Positions 42,301 to 51,961 of a stretch of 64,000 bases of DNA are shown here, piece by piece. A model generated the notes under the pieces. That model ran no database searches. It was not told where the DNA came from and worked only from the letters and a program-made list of their open reading frames with translations. Source of the stretch: Deltaproteobacteria bacterium (GTDB lineage Bacteria; Myxococcota_A; UBA9160; UBA6930); assembly GCA_028817435.1 (NCBI GenBank), contig JAPPPQ010000051.1:1-64000 (forward strand). Reading direction: 5' to 3'. The stretch's first letter is position 1. The number at the start of each line of letters is the position of its first letter. The position numbers were made by a program, and so were the translations under genes.

Positions 42301-42486
42301 CTGGCGGCCGTTTGGGATGTGAACGAGGATATTGCCCTGCGCATGGGATTCCAGAACTTGCTGGATGTGAATCCGCCGATTACCGGCGACGCAGGCCCCA
42401 GCATCTTTGGCAACGGCAACACTTTCCCGGGGACCTACGATGTGCTCGGCCGCTATGTCTTCATTGGGGCGAGCGTCGCCTTCTGA
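39325..42486 (+). CDS. TonB-dependent outer-membrane receptor
   Basis: A 1053-residue outer-membrane transporter that imports a scarce ligand using TonB energy. The signal peptide (SALLAALFLVL) runs into GGGGWVSAQ, with cleavage likely near residue 34. An acidic Ala/Glu/Ser stretch leads to the TonB-box-like EEIVVTGSRIPP, the plug (PVTQVDADEFLFR, ATVNLRNLEALRTLVLVDGR, VEVLTGGASATYGSDAVAGV) and a 22-strand barrel ending in an aromatic residue (FIGASVAF). The length and plug match the large receptors of sphingomonads and allied bacteria, often for sugars or peptides. ATG 39325 has GGAGGA upstream. A C6G12 tract lies in codons 25-30. Confidence 0.93.
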   Translation: MRPQTICAPRLLPSALLAALFLVLPPGGGGWVSAQEAAEESAEDAAVADSEASADSEEVAGVEEIVVTGSRIPPRANVLSSSPVTQVDADEFLFRGITRVEDLLNKLPQVFTAQQSGQVNGATGTATVNLRNLEALRTLVLVDGRRLPYGSPIAGATGADVNQIPGALVRQVEVLTGGASATYGSDAVAGVVNFFMVDDFEGMRLDYQYSYYEHNNDHRLMQDLLRERNFAIPSSNVRDGQISDFSLVMGANLDEGRGNITAYATYRNVKSVLQSRRDYSGCALGGGTSSCAGSSTIPTGRFVDFGTVSVAGGLVSGDSDNPAFTGFDYTVGGDDNNEFVNRDGLLYNFGPLNYFQRPNTRYTAGVFAHYDVNERVEAYLNLMVVDNRTDAQIAQSGAFFVTSTLNCNNPFLSAQQFQQICGRYGLDSSYVYGAMAPLVDGNGNPVLGDHDGDPATPNEQLTDPRQLYIGRRNVEGQPRSDDLRHTTFRGVFGIRGDLDRDRVWSYDLYGQFAEVSMEQTYRNDLSITRIRRALNVVPDPRDGSNMGQPVCQSVLDGTDPSCVPWNIFQAGGVTQAAINYLTIPLFARGTTEQSIISGYVKGDLGEYGIRLPSANEGVEVVLGFEYRREFLEFAPDNGFTSGDGAGQGGPRLGVVGRTSLREFFTEVSIPLIEGLPYVDALIFDTAYRYSDYSTNVTTSTYRFAASWNVTEDVKLRASFQRAARHPNIRELFRTQQLGLFDMSADPCAGAVTAGMDGVRRTAQGRTLEECMRTGVTPGQFGTIADSPANQYNQITGGNPNLKPEETDTVTLGVVLTPVWLPGFSFTVDYFDIDLQKAIDSVTSEFILNQCLNTGASNYCDSVNRGPNTGTLWVGTDHILSLDVNIGFFRTSGFDFVIDYTIDMGGLGDLDLSLISTYLLDWSQQQIAEAPEEACEGRWGGSCGSPTADFVSNFRTTWHTPWDVRVSLSWRHIGAVDDLGSNRVNFGEYNYLDLAAVWDVNEDIALRMGFQNLLDVNPPITGDAGPSIFGNGNTFPGTYDVLGRYVFIGASVAF
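39403..39414 (+). repeat. G12 homopolymer in the receptor signal-peptide codons
   Basis: Twelve G follow six C (39397-39402) and encode Pro-Pro-Gly-Gly-Gly-Gly. Gain or loss of one or two G would frameshift the receptor gene after codon 30. It is the longest mononucleotide run I see in the window. Confidence 0.85.
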
Positions 42487-42505
42487 GCGTTCCACGGCAT
42501 TTGCT

Positions 42506-42540
42506 GCGCGGTGGCGGTTCGCCGCCGCGCGGCCGCTTTT
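42506..42540 (+). terminator. hairpin terminator after the TonB receptor gene
   Basis: An 11-bp stem GCGCGGTGGCG/CGCCGCCGCGC with loop GTT is followed by GGCCGCTTTT, 20 bases after the receptor stop. It lies between convergent genes and may also slow minus-strand transcripts. Confidence 0.55.
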
Positions 42541-42543
42541 GCG

Positions 42544-43530
42544 CTAGGAGCGCGGGCGTTTCCTGGCGGCGCGGGGGGCGGCCAGGGCCTCGATTACCCC
42601 GGCGGCGATCAGGGGCACCATGATTTCGTGGTGGCCGATCAGCGAAATGCCGCGGCCGCCCAGGCGGGTGGGGCGTTGCACCACATTCACTTCGGGCCGG
42701 TAGTGGCGGATGAAGTCGAGATTCACGGTGGTGAACTTCTCGACGCGGTGGCCGAGATTGCGCGCCAGGGCCAGCGCCTTCAGGAAGACCTCGGGCAAAA
42801 TGACCGCAGAGCCGATGTTGTAGAGCACGCCGCCCTGCAACGCGGCGACCAGCCGCGCCAGTGTCTCGAAGTCGCGGTGGCTGGTGGCGCCCAGCGCTGC
42901 GCCGTCTGCGCTGGGGTGCATATGGTGAATGTCTGCGCCAATGGCGGCGTGCACGGTGGCGGGGATGCCGAGCCGGTGCGCGGTGGCCAGGGGCGAGCGG
43001 TTGGCGAAGGGAAAGCGCCGCGTTTCCCGGTGCAGGTGGCGGCCCACGGCTGCGCCCATGCCCAGGCCGTCGCGCTGTCCTTCGGCAATGGCGGCGTTCA
43101 GTTCGGCGGCGGTTTCGCGGGCCATGCCAAAGCTGCCCTCGTCCAGCGCTGCCGCCACCTCTTCGCTGGTGCGCCCCATCATGGCCAGTTCCAAATCGTG
43201 GACGCAGCCCGCGCCGTTCAGCAGCAGGCCGCCCACCAGCCCGCGCTCCATCAAATCCACCAGCACCGGGGCCAGCCCCACTTTGATGAGATGCGCGCCA
43301 AAGCCCCACAGCAGCAGCTTGCCGCGCCGCGCGGATTGCGCCGTGGCGGCAATGGCGGCGCGCAGTTCTGCCGCGCCCAAAATGTCCGGCAGCCCCGCCA
43401 AAAAGTCGGCGAGGCCCGCGCCGGCGGTGAAGGGCTGCGCCTCGTCGCTGCGCCGCACCTTGCTGCGCCGCCCGCGCGCGGAGATGGTGCGCACCTTGGC
43501 GCGGTCTATGCGCGGCAGCCGCCGGCTCAA
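42544..43530 (-). CDS. deoxyhypusine-synthase-like conserved protein
   Basis: A 328-residue cytoplasmic protein. Segments such as LLLWGFGAHLIKVGLAPVLV, LLLNGAGCVHDLELAM, IPATVHAAIGADIHHMHP and DGAALGATSHRDFETLA follow the pattern of deoxyhypusine synthase-like NAD-binding proteins found next to heptose-biosynthesis genes in other bacteria. Bacteria lack eIF5A hypusination, so the real reaction is unknown. Homospermidine-synthase-like chemistry is one idea. It starts at TTG 43530, overlapping the gmhA stop (TTGA), so it is translationally coupled to LPS heptose synthesis. It ends in a basic tail (RAARKRPRS). Confidence 0.65.
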   Translation of the reverse strand: MSRRLPRIDRAKVRTISARGRRSKVRRSDEAQPFTAGAGLADFLAGLPDILGAAELRAAIAATAQSARRGKLLLWGFGAHLIKVGLAPVLVDLMERGLVGGLLLNGAGCVHDLELAMMGRTSEEVAAALDEGSFGMARETAAELNAAIAEGQRDGLGMGAAVGRHLHRETRRFPFANRSPLATAHRLGIPATVHAAIGADIHHMHPSADGAALGATSHRDFETLARLVAALQGGVLYNIGSAVILPEVFLKALALARNLGHRVEKFTTVNLDFIRHYRPEVNVVQRPTRLGGRGISLIGHHEIMVPLIAAGVIEALAAPRAARKRPRS

Positions 43531-44135
43531 GTCTGCGCCGCTTCGGGGAAGAGCCAGCGATCCACCAGTTCGGCAATGCAGTGGCCCATGGCGATGTGGC
43601 ATTCCTGAATGCGCGCGGTTTCGGCGGAGGGCACCACCAGCGCCAGGTCCACGCAATCGCGCAGCGCGCCGCCCCCCTTGCCCAGGAATGCGATGCTGCG
43701 CAGCCCGCCGGCCCGGACGGCTTCGGCGGCGCGCAGCAGGTTGGGCGAGTTGCCGGAGGTGGAGAAGGCCAGCGCCACATCGCCGGGGCGGCCGTGGGCC
43801 TCAATGCCCCGGGCAAACACGCGCTCGAAGCCGTAATCGTTGGCAATGGCCGTGGTTTCAGAGGCGTTGGCGGGCAGCGCAATGGCCGGCAGCGCGGGGC
43901 GCTCGCCGCCGAAGCGCCCGGTCCATTCGGCGGCAAGGTGCAGGGCGTCCGAGGCCGAGCCGCCGTTGCCAAAGAGCAGCGTCTTGTGCCCCGCCCGGTA
44001 GCACTCGGCAATCCAGTGCGCGGCGCGGGCAATGGGCGCGGCCAGCGCTTCGGCCACGGCGGCCTTCAGCCGGGCGCTCTCTGCCAGGCTGGCCTGCACG
44101 CGCTCCGCCGCTCCGGCGGGAATTTCCTGGGACAT
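43527..44135 (-). CDS. gmhA: sedoheptulose-7-phosphate isomerase, SIS domain
   Basis: GmhA makes D-glycero-D-manno-heptose 7-phosphate, the first step of LPS inner-core heptose. The 202-residue SIS protein has LLFGNGGSASDALHLAAEW, FSTSGNSPNLLRA and the catalytic-region ECHIAMGHCIAELVDRWLF with His and Glu. The ATG at 44135 follows GAGG. It is divergent from trxA (121-base gap) and overlaps the DHS-like gene downstream. The other heptose genes (hldE, gmhB) are not in the window. DiaA is the alternative for such SIS proteins, but the length and end motif fit GmhA. Confidence 0.85.
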   Translation of the reverse strand: MSQEIPAGAAERVQASLAESARLKAAVAEALAAPIARAAHWIAECYRAGHKTLLFGNGGSASDALHLAAEWTGRFGGERPALPAIALPANASETTAIANDYGFERVFARGIEAHGRPGDVALAFSTSGNSPNLLRAAEAVRAGGLRSIAFLGKGGGALRDCVDLALVVPSAETARIQECHIAMGHCIAELVDRWLFPEAAQT

Positions 44136-44256
44136 GGCGCCTCGTGGGAATTCGAATGGCCGGAGCTTGCGCTTTTGCCGCCGGGGGCGCAAGTTTCGAG
44201 CGCCGCAGGCGGCGCGGGCGGCGCGGCGCATCGCGGCGAAAAAAAAGGAGTGCGCA

Positions 44257-44580
44257 ATGGCGGAGATTCGGGATGTCACCGACGACAACTTCGAGCGGGA
44301 GGTAATTGCTTCCGAAATCCCCGCGCTGGTGGATTTCTGGGCCGAATGGTGCGCGCCCTGCCGCGCCATCGCGCCCATTGTGAAGGAGCTGGCGGCGGAA
44401 TACGAAGGCCGGCTCAAGGTCGTCAAGATGAACATTGACGAGAATCCCGGCACCCCGGGCAAGTTCGGCGTCCGCGCCATTCCCACCGTGCTGGCCTTCA
44501 AGGGCGGCAGCATCGTCGGGCAAATCACCGGCGCGCGCCCGCGCAGCGCCTTTCAAGAGCTGGCCGAAGGGTTGATGTAG
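44257..44580 (+). CDS. trxA: thioredoxin
   Basis: A 107-residue thioredoxin for cytoplasmic disulfide reduction. The active site is WCAPC at 31-35, where most homologues have WCGPC. The rest is standard: ALVDFWAEWCAPCRAIAP, VVKMNIDENPGTPGKFGVRA and the cis-Pro in IPTVLAFKGG. The ATG at 44257 has AAAGGAG upstream in an A-rich stretch. It faces rodA tail to tail with a 14-base gap. Confidence 0.94.
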   Translation: MAEIRDVTDDNFEREVIASEIPALVDFWAEWCAPCRAIAPIVKELAAEYEGRLKVVKMNIDENPGTPGKFGVRAIPTVLAFKGGSIVGQITGARPRSAFQELAEGLM

Positions 44581-44594
44581 CTCGCCCCCCGCGC

Positions 44595-45707
44595 CTAGAA
44601 CATGCTGCGGCGCATGCTCACATTCATCAAAAAGCCCAGCGCAATCAAATTGGCCAGCAGCTGCGAGCCGCCCTGGGAAATCAGCGGAAAGGGAATGCCC
44701 ACCACCGGCGCGAGCCCCAGCACCATGGCGATGTTGACGGCAGCGGGCCAGAACAGCATGCCCACCACGCCCACGGCCAGCATGGCGCAGAAGCTGTCGC
44801 GGGCGTTGCTGGCCACCCGCAGTCCCCAAACCAGCATGCCCAGATAGACCGCCAGCAGCACGGCGCAGCCCAAAAATCCCCATTCTTCCGCCAGCACCGA
44901 GAAGGCGAAATCCGAGTGCTGGGTGGGCAGGAAGCCGTTTTGCGTCTGCGGCCCCTCAATGTAGCCCTGGCCGAACAGGCCGCCGGAACCCACTGCAATG
45001 CGCGATTGAATCGCCTGGTAGCCCGAGGAGAGCGGGTCGCGGGAGGGGTCGAGGAAGTCGAGAATGCGGTCGCGCTGGTATTCCCGCAGCATAAATTGCC
45101 AGGCGAGGCTGCAGACCACCGCGGCCAGGCCTGCGACCATGGTCCAGACCCGCAGCGAAACGCGCAGCACCAGCAGGTAGCTGATTCCCACCAGCAGGGT
45201 CAGCGTGGCGACGCCGAGATCGCGCTGCAGTGCAATCACCCCCACCGGCGCGGCGACAATGAGGACGGGCGCCACCAGATCTCGCAGCCGCAGCCGCGCG
45301 GTGGGCGGGTTGCGGTGGAAGTGCCGCGCCAGCATCAGGATCATCCCGACTTTGCCGAGTTCGGCGGGCTGAAAAGAGAGCGGGCCGTAAATGAGCCAGG
45401 AGCGGCTGCCGTTGATCACCGGGGCGAAAATGAGCGTCGAGGCCATTAGCGCCAGCACGCCGCCGTAGAGCAGCGGCGCCATGTTCTCAAAGCGCCGGGG
45501 GTCCATAATCAGGGCAATGCCCAGGGCCACCAGCGCGACTCCCAGCGCGGCGAGCTGCCGCACAAAGAAGCCGGGCAGCAGGTTGTCCGGCCCCGGCCGG
45601 CACGCCGAGTAGAGGTTGGCGAGGCCAATGAGCAGCACCGCCGCCGTCAGCCCGAGCAGCACCCAATCGAAGCGCTCCAGCGGGCGCCGCAGCGTCATCG
45701 TGCTCAC
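44595..45707 (-). CDS. rodA: rod-shape SEDS glycosyltransferase RodA
   Basis: RodA polymerises glycan strands in the elongasome together with PBP2. The 370-residue membrane protein has about ten helices, and the SEDS features GSRSWLIYGPLSFQPAELGKVG, QRDLGVAT, QSRIAVGSGGLFGQGY and GIPFPLISQGGSQL are clear. The start is GTG 45707, overlapping the mrdA stop (GTGA). It ends the mreB-mreC-mreD-mrdA-rodA cluster. Confidence 0.94.
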   Translation of the reverse strand: MSTMTLRRPLERFDWVLLGLTAAVLLIGLANLYSACRPGPDNLLPGFFVRQLAALGVALVALGIALIMDPRRFENMAPLLYGGVLALMASTLIFAPVINGSRSWLIYGPLSFQPAELGKVGMILMLARHFHRNPPTARLRLRDLVAPVLIVAAPVGVIALQRDLGVATLTLLVGISYLLVLRVSLRVWTMVAGLAAVVCSLAWQFMLREYQRDRILDFLDPSRDPLSSGYQAIQSRIAVGSGGLFGQGYIEGPQTQNGFLPTQHSDFAFSVLAEEWGFLGCAVLLAVYLGMLVWGLRVASNARDSFCAMLAVGVVGMLFWPAAVNIAMVLGLAPVVGIPFPLISQGGSQLLANLIALGFLMNVSMRRSMF

Positions 45708-47653
45708 GGCGCGGTCTCCGGGGGCTGGCTCTCCCGGGCCGCCACCTGCGGCGGCGGCGGCTGGCCCGCGGCCAGCGATTCCGCCGCCCGCAGGCGCTTG
45801 CGGTTCCAGGCGCGGATAATTTGCCCGGCAATGGGCGCGGCCACGCCGCCGCCCTGCAGGCCGTGCTCCACAAAAACCGCCACCGCAATGCGCGGATTTT
45901 CGGCGGGGGCGAGGGCGGCGAACCAGGCGTGATCTCGCTGCCGCACCGGAATGCTGGAGGGCGCGCGCCGCCGCCGCCGCAGGCTGACCACCTGCGCGGT
46001 GCCGGTTTTGCCCGCGATGCGCAGGCCGGGCACCCGCGCTTCGCGCGCGGTGCCATACTTGGTGTGCACCGCGCCAATCAGCGCCCGGCGCACCTGCTCC
46101 AGGTTTTCGCGCGAAATATTGAGGCGGCTCAGCACGCGCCTTTCAATGCGCCTGGTGGTGATTCCCTTTTCGTCTTGCAGCGCCAGGGCCAGGCGCGGGC
46201 GCAGCAGTGCGCCTTCGTCGTTGGCCAGGGCGGCGTAAGAGACGGCGAGCTGCAGCGGCGTGTAGAGGTGGTAGCTCTGGCCGATAGAGGCCCCGATGGT
46301 GTCGCCGACCACCCAGCCCAGCCGGTCTTCGGGAAAGCGCTCTTCCTTCCAGCGGGTGGTCGGCAGCAGTCCCGGCAGCTCGCCGGGCAGATCAATTTCG
46401 GTCTCGCGGCCCAGGCCGAAGCGCACGCCGTATTTTTCAAACCGGTCAATGCCGAGCTTCAGGCCGTGAATGTAGAAATACACATCGCAGGATTGCTGAA
46501 TTGCCTTGAACAGATTCACCTTGCCGTGGCCGCTGCGCGCCCAGCAGTGGTGGCGGCGCCCGCTGCGGTCGTAGTAGCCGGGGCAGATGATGGAAGTTTC
46601 GGCATCCACCACATTTTCTTCCAGCAGCGCCGCCGCCACAAATGCCTTGTGAACGGAGCCGGGCGGATAGTGGGCCTGGATGGCGCGGTTCAGCAGGGGA
46701 GTCCACGCGTCGGTGGAGAGCGCTTCCCAGGTTTCGGCGTTGATGCCGGAGACAAAGGCGTTGGGGTCGTAGCTGGGGAAAGAGGCCAGCGCCAGCACAT
46801 CGCCGTTTTGCACATCCAGCACCACGGCCGCGCCAGTGGGGATGGGCTGGTCGGGACCCCGGGGAACGGCGCTGGGCCCGTTGCGGAAGGCTTCTTCCGC
46901 GGCGCGCTGCAGGTCGAGATCCAGCGCCAGCACCACGCGCCCGCCGGGCACCACGGGCTGCTTCTTGTCGGGCTCTCCAATTTCACTGCCGGCGGCATTC
47001 ACCTCCACGATGTAGCCGCCGGTGCTGCCGCGCAGATGCGAATCGAAGTTGGCCTCCAGGCCGGTCTGCCCAATTACATCGCCGGCGCGGATTCCCTCGT
47101 AGCCCGGCTGCCCGAGCTGGCTGGCCTGAATTTCGCCGACGCTGCCGATGAGATGCGCCGCCACCGCGCCCTGCGGATAGGTGCGCAGCGGCCGCGCCCG
47201 GGTGCGCACGCCGGGCATGGCGAAGCTGTGCGCCGAAACCCACGCCCACTGCTCCCAGCCAATGTCCGAGGCCAGCGCCACCGGCTGAAAGCGCTGCGCG
47301 CCCCGGAGCTTTCCCACCTTGGCGCGCAGCTCCGCAGCGGGCCGCCGCAGCAGGCGGGAGAGCGCGGCGAAGGTCTGTTCCTCGCGCTGCAGGTCGGCGG
47401 GGGTGACGATCAGCTCCCGCGCCGAGCGGAAGCCGGCCAGCACCCGGCCCTCCCGGTCCACCACCCAGCCGCGCGGCGCCTCTTCGCGCACCCGGCGCAC
47501 CGAGTTGAGCCGCTGCCGGTCGCGCAGCGATTCGCCCTCCAAAATCTGCAGCTGGAAAAGGCGGCCGCCGAAGATGGCAAAGACGGCGCAGAGCAGCGCG
47601 CCGGCAAACTGCAGCCGGCCGTAAATGGGGTTGGTGTCGCCGAAGGGTTGCAT
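45704..47653 (-). CDS. mrdA: penicillin-binding protein 2, elongasome transpeptidase
   Basis: PBP2 crosslinks new murein during cell elongation. The 649-residue protein has one N-terminal membrane helix (LLCAVFAIFGGRLFQL), a pedestal domain (RGWVVDREGRVLA), and the transpeptidase motifs SVHK in PPGSVHKAFV, SCD in QQSCDVYFY, and KTG in AGKTGTAQVV. A Pro/Gln-rich tail follows. The ATG at 47653 shares a base with the mreD stop. It forms a functional pair with RodA downstream. Confidence 0.95.
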   Translation of the reverse strand: MQPFGDTNPIYGRLQFAGALLCAVFAIFGGRLFQLQILEGESLRDRQRLNSVRRVREEAPRGWVVDREGRVLAGFRSARELIVTPADLQREEQTFAALSRLLRRPAAELRAKVGKLRGAQRFQPVALASDIGWEQWAWVSAHSFAMPGVRTRARPLRTYPQGAVAAHLIGSVGEIQASQLGQPGYEGIRAGDVIGQTGLEANFDSHLRGSTGGYIVEVNAAGSEIGEPDKKQPVVPGGRVVLALDLDLQRAAEEAFRNGPSAVPRGPDQPIPTGAAVVLDVQNGDVLALASFPSYDPNAFVSGINAETWEALSTDAWTPLLNRAIQAHYPPGSVHKAFVAAALLEENVVDAETSIICPGYYDRSGRRHHCWARSGHGKVNLFKAIQQSCDVYFYIHGLKLGIDRFEKYGVRFGLGRETEIDLPGELPGLLPTTRWKEERFPEDRLGWVVGDTIGASIGQSYHLYTPLQLAVSYAALANDEGALLRPRLALALQDEKGITTRRIERRVLSRLNISRENLEQVRRALIGAVHTKYGTAREARVPGLRIAGKTGTAQVVSLRRRRRAPSSIPVRQRDHAWFAALAPAENPRIAVAVFVEHGLQGGGVAAPIAGQIIRAWNRKRLRAAESLAAGQPPPPQVAARESQPPETAP

Positions 47654-48189
47654 CAGATGACGGGCCTCTTGGTGTCGAGTGACATTTTACGCACAGAGTC
47701 GCCTTCGCTGAGCCGCTCTACCAGAAAGCTGGCCATGGAGGCGGCGGCCGGCGCAAACAGCGCCGTAATTGCGGCGCGCAGCGCCCAGCCGGGCAGGCTA
47801 CGCCAGGCCAGCGCAAAATCGCCGAAAAACAGCCACGAAATGCAGGCCTGCAGCATGGCGTCAGCGTGCACCATGAGCCAGGCCAGCGCCATTTTCGCCA
47901 GCGGGCGGCGCAGGTCGAATTTGTCGGCGATGGCGCGCAGCGCGGCGAACTCGATGATGCGCGCCAGGGCGTGCTGCCCGAGCAGCGCGCCGGAGAGCAA
48001 ATCCGAGCACAGCCCCAGCACGCACACCAGCACCAGCCCGGGGGCCGGGGCCAGCGTCAGCGCCGCCGCCAGCGCCGCCAGCAGCGAGAGATCGGGCGAG
48101 AAGGCCACGGAGAGCGGGTCGGCCAGCCCCGCCTCGGCCATGGCGGCGGCCAGCCCCACGCCGAACCAGATCAGCGCGGCGCGGATCAC
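47653..48189 (-). CDS. mreD: rod-shape-determining membrane protein MreD
   Basis: A 178-residue protein with five or six membrane helices that links MreC to the elongasome. Family features are weak, as usual, but position settles it: GTG 48189 overlaps the mreC stop (GTGA) and its own stop overlaps mrdA (TGATG). Segments such as GLVLVCVLGLCSDLLSGALL and KMALAWLMVHADAM fit MreD. Confidence 0.87.
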   Translation of the reverse strand: MIRAALIWFGVGLAAAMAEAGLADPLSVAFSPDLSLLAALAAALTLAPAPGLVLVCVLGLCSDLLSGALLGQHALARIIEFAALRAIADKFDLRRPLAKMALAWLMVHADAMLQACISWLFFGDFALAWRSLPGWALRAAITALFAPAAASMASFLVERLSEGDSVRKMSLDTKRPVI

Positions 48190-49070
48190 GGCGCCGCCTC
48201 TGCCCGGCGCTGCCCGTTTGCGGGGCCGTAGAGCTTCGCCACATCTGGCCCGAGCTGCAGCATGACGGAGACATGCTCCAGGCGTCCGAAATCCACGGCG
48301 GGTTGAATCTGCGCCGTGTGCCGCACCTCTGCGCTGCCGGTGTTCACCTGGCGCACCGTGCCGATGCGCAGGCCCTTCGGAAACACGCCGCCGACGCCCG
48401 AGGTGATCAGTTCGTCGCCCGCGCGCACATCATCGCCGCGCACCAGCAGTTCAAATTCCAGATCGCCGCTGCCCCGCCCCTGCACAATGCCCCGCGCGCG
48501 GCTGCGCCGGACAATGGCGTCCACCAGGCTGCGCCGGTCCAGCAACAAGGTGGTGCGCGCCGTGTTTTGCGAGGTCAGCGAGATCAGCCCCACCAGCCCG
48601 TGCGCGACCACCACGGGCATGCCGGTTTGCACGCGGTCTTCGCGCCCGCGGTTGAGGGTGAGGGTGCGGGACCAGGGCTTGATGTTCTGCCCCACCACTT
48701 CGCAGGGCAGCAGCGGAATCTCGAAATCGGCGCGCATTTGCACAATGCGCGCGAGGTGGCCGCTGGCCACCAGGGCCTCGGCGTATTGCAGGTTCTCTTC
48801 CTCCAGCGCGGTGACGCGCTGGCGCAGCAACTCGTTTTCCTGCTGCACTTCCGCGAGCGCGATGTAGCGCTGCCAGCTTTCGCCCAGCAGTTCGCCCGGC
48901 CAGGAGACGACCTGTTGAATGGGCGCTGCGAGTTCGAGCAGCGCCCGCTCGGGCCAAGCGCCCGTTTCCAGAATGCCCCTGCGCCGGTCCACCAGTATCA
49001 GCACCAGCGTAAGCAGCAGCAGTCCTGCGAACAGCAGCGGAACGCGGCTCCTGCGCAGCAGTTCGCTCAT
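48186..49070 (-). CDS. mreC: rod-shape-determining protein MreC
   Basis: A 294-residue bitopic protein that scaffolds the elongasome in the periplasm. It has one N-terminal helix (PLLFAGLLLLTLVLILV), a coiled coil (ALAEVQQENELLRQRVTALE), and two beta-barrel modules with VVGQNIKPWSRTLTLNRG, VAHGLVGLISL and LITSGVGGVFPKGLRIGTV. The ATG at 49070 lies 45 bases downstream of the mreB stop. The end is coupled to mreD. Confidence 0.94.
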   Translation of the reverse strand: MSELLRRSRVPLLFAGLLLLTLVLILVDRRRGILETGAWPERALLELAAPIQQVVSWPGELLGESWQRYIALAEVQQENELLRQRVTALEEENLQYAEALVASGHLARIVQMRADFEIPLLPCEVVGQNIKPWSRTLTLNRGREDRVQTGMPVVVAHGLVGLISLTSQNTARTTLLLDRRSLVDAIVRRSRARGIVQGRGSGDLEFELLVRGDDVRAGDELITSGVGGVFPKGLRIGTVRQVNTGSAEVRHTAQIQPAVDFGRLEHVSVMLQLGPDVAKLYGPANGQRRAEAAP

Positions 49071-49115
49071 GGTCTCCCCGGGTGCCGCCGCTCCTGGGGG
49101 CGAAATCCCGTGACT

Positions 49116-50307
<1,192 letters not shown>

Positions 50308-50436
50308 TGCCCCGGGGGACAAAAATCCGCCCCCCACCCCCCAGGGGCGGGCGGGGTGGGCTTGCCCCCGCCGGGGCCGCCCCTTACTTTGCCCGCCTGC
50401 GGCCCCGGCTCTCCGGGCCTGCGGAAGGAGGGCACC

Positions 50437-51960
50437 ATGCTGCGCATTCTGCGCCAGGGGCAAAAGTGGATCGTCGGCGTCGTGGTGGTGGGCGTGGGGC
50501 TGGTTTTCGCCCTCTATCTGGGGATTGGCGGCCAATTCCAGCCGGCGGCGGCGGCCGGGGTGCTGGTGCAGGTGGGCGGCCGCAGCTACGGCCCGCGGGA
50601 TTTGGACCGGCTGCATCGGCAGTTCGAGCAGCAAATGCGGGAGCAGGACGAGAATTTCGACCCCGACGCCGCCCGCATGCAGCTGCTGCGGCAGGCGGCG
50701 GCAGAGCTGGTGCGCATTTCCCTGCTGGCCGGCGAGGCCGAGAGCCTGGGCCTCGATGCCAGCGAGGCGGAGGTGCGCGAGTTCGTGCGCAGCCTGCCCG
50801 GCGCACTGGACGAGGAGGGGCGCATTTCCCGCGACATCATCACCAACTTCGCCCAGCAGAGCTACGGGACGCTGCAGCGCTTCGAAGAGGCCGTCCGCGA
50901 CCAGATTTTGGCGCTCAAGCTGCAGCGGCTGATTTTGGGGGCGGTGGGCGTCTCCGATGCCGAGGCGCGGGCGCGGCTGCGCTACCGGCAAGAGACGGCC
51001 AGCGTGGCCCTGGTGCGCTTTGACGGCACCCAGGTGGCGGCGGACATCGAAGCGCCCGAAGCGGCCGTAGAGGCCCTGCTGGCGGAGGATCCCGAGCGCC
51101 TGCGCGCGGCCTACGAGGCGCGCAGCGCCGAATTCGACCGCCCCGAGCAGGTGCGCGCCCGCCACATTCTGGCGCAACTGGAGCCCGAGGCCGATGAGGC
51201 CGCCCGGGAGGCGGCGCGCCAGCATCTTTCGGGGCTGCGCGAGCGCCTGCTCGCCGGGGCCGACTTCGCCGAGCTGGCCCGGCAGGAGAGCGATGATCCG
51301 GGCTCGAAAGAGCAGGGCGGCGATCTCGGCTTCTTCGCCAGGGGCGTCATGGCCGAGCGCTTTGAGGAGGCCGCCTTCGCCCTGGAGCCCGGCGTGGTTT
51401 CGGAGCTGGTGGAGACGCCCTTCGGCCTGCACATTCTGCGCGTGGACGAGCGCCAGGAAGCCCTGCTCGTGCCCTTCGAGGAGGCCCGCCGCGGCCTGGC
51501 CGAAGATTTGGCCCGGGAGCGGGAATCTGTGGAGCAGGCGCGGCGGCAGGCGGACGAGCTGGCCGCGGCCATTGCCGCGGGCGAATCTCTGGTGGAGGCC
51601 GCGCGGCAGCGCGATCTCCCCATTCTGCGCCCCGCGCCGCTCAGCAGAAGCCCCGTGGGCTACATCAACGAGCTGGGGCAGGCTGCGCCCGAGGTGGTGC
51701 TGGCGGCCTTCGCTTTGGAGGGCGATGCGCCTTCCGACTCCACGGTGCACGAGATTGCCGAGGGCGTCTTCGTGCTGCTGCAGCGCCTCTCGCTGGCCAG
51801 CCCGGCCCCCGAGGCGCTGGAGGCGGAGCTCGCCGCCGAGCGCGAGGCGCTGCTGGCGAGCCGCCGCCGCGAATTCGAGCTGCAGTGGCTCTCGGCCCGG
51901 GAGGCCCGGCTCGACGCTGCCGGCGACCTGCGGGTGGACCTCTCCGAATACGAGAACTAG
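50437..51960 (+). CDS. PpiD/SurA-type periplasmic peptidyl-prolyl isomerase
   Basis: A 507-residue membrane-anchored foldase. One N-terminal helix (WIVGVVVVGVGLVFALYLG) is followed by a SurA-N-like helical chaperone domain and a parvulin domain at about 225-340: VRARHILAQLEPEA, ADFAELARQESDDPGSKEQGG, DLGFFARG and the closing TPFGLHILRV. The C-terminal 160 residues are helical. The layout fits PpiD, which helps outer-membrane and secreted proteins fold near SecYEG. The ATG at 50437 has GGAAGGAGG. It converges with the sigma factor gene with one base between stops. Confidence 0.88.
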   Translation: MLRILRQGQKWIVGVVVVGVGLVFALYLGIGGQFQPAAAAGVLVQVGGRSYGPRDLDRLHRQFEQQMREQDENFDPDAARMQLLRQAAAELVRISLLAGEAESLGLDASEAEVREFVRSLPGALDEEGRISRDIITNFAQQSYGTLQRFEEAVRDQILALKLQRLILGAVGVSDAEARARLRYRQETASVALVRFDGTQVAADIEAPEAAVEALLAEDPERLRAAYEARSAEFDRPEQVRARHILAQLEPEADEAAREAARQHLSGLRERLLAGADFAELARQESDDPGSKEQGGDLGFFARGVMAERFEEAAFALEPGVVSELVETPFGLHILRVDERQEALLVPFEEARRGLAEDLARERESVEQARRQADELAAAIAAGESLVEAARQRDLPILRPAPLSRSPVGYINELGQAAPEVVLAAFALEGDAPSDSTVHEIAEGVFVLLQRLSLASPAPEALEAELAAEREALLASRRREFELQWLSAREARLDAAGDLRVDLSEYEN

Positions 51961-51961
51961 G

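Noticed and set aside
39310..42495. A 1061-codon frame antisense to the TonB receptor
   Set aside because: Exact shadow of the receptor gene. The plus-strand product has plug and barrel motifs and a strong promoter, and the antisense has neither.
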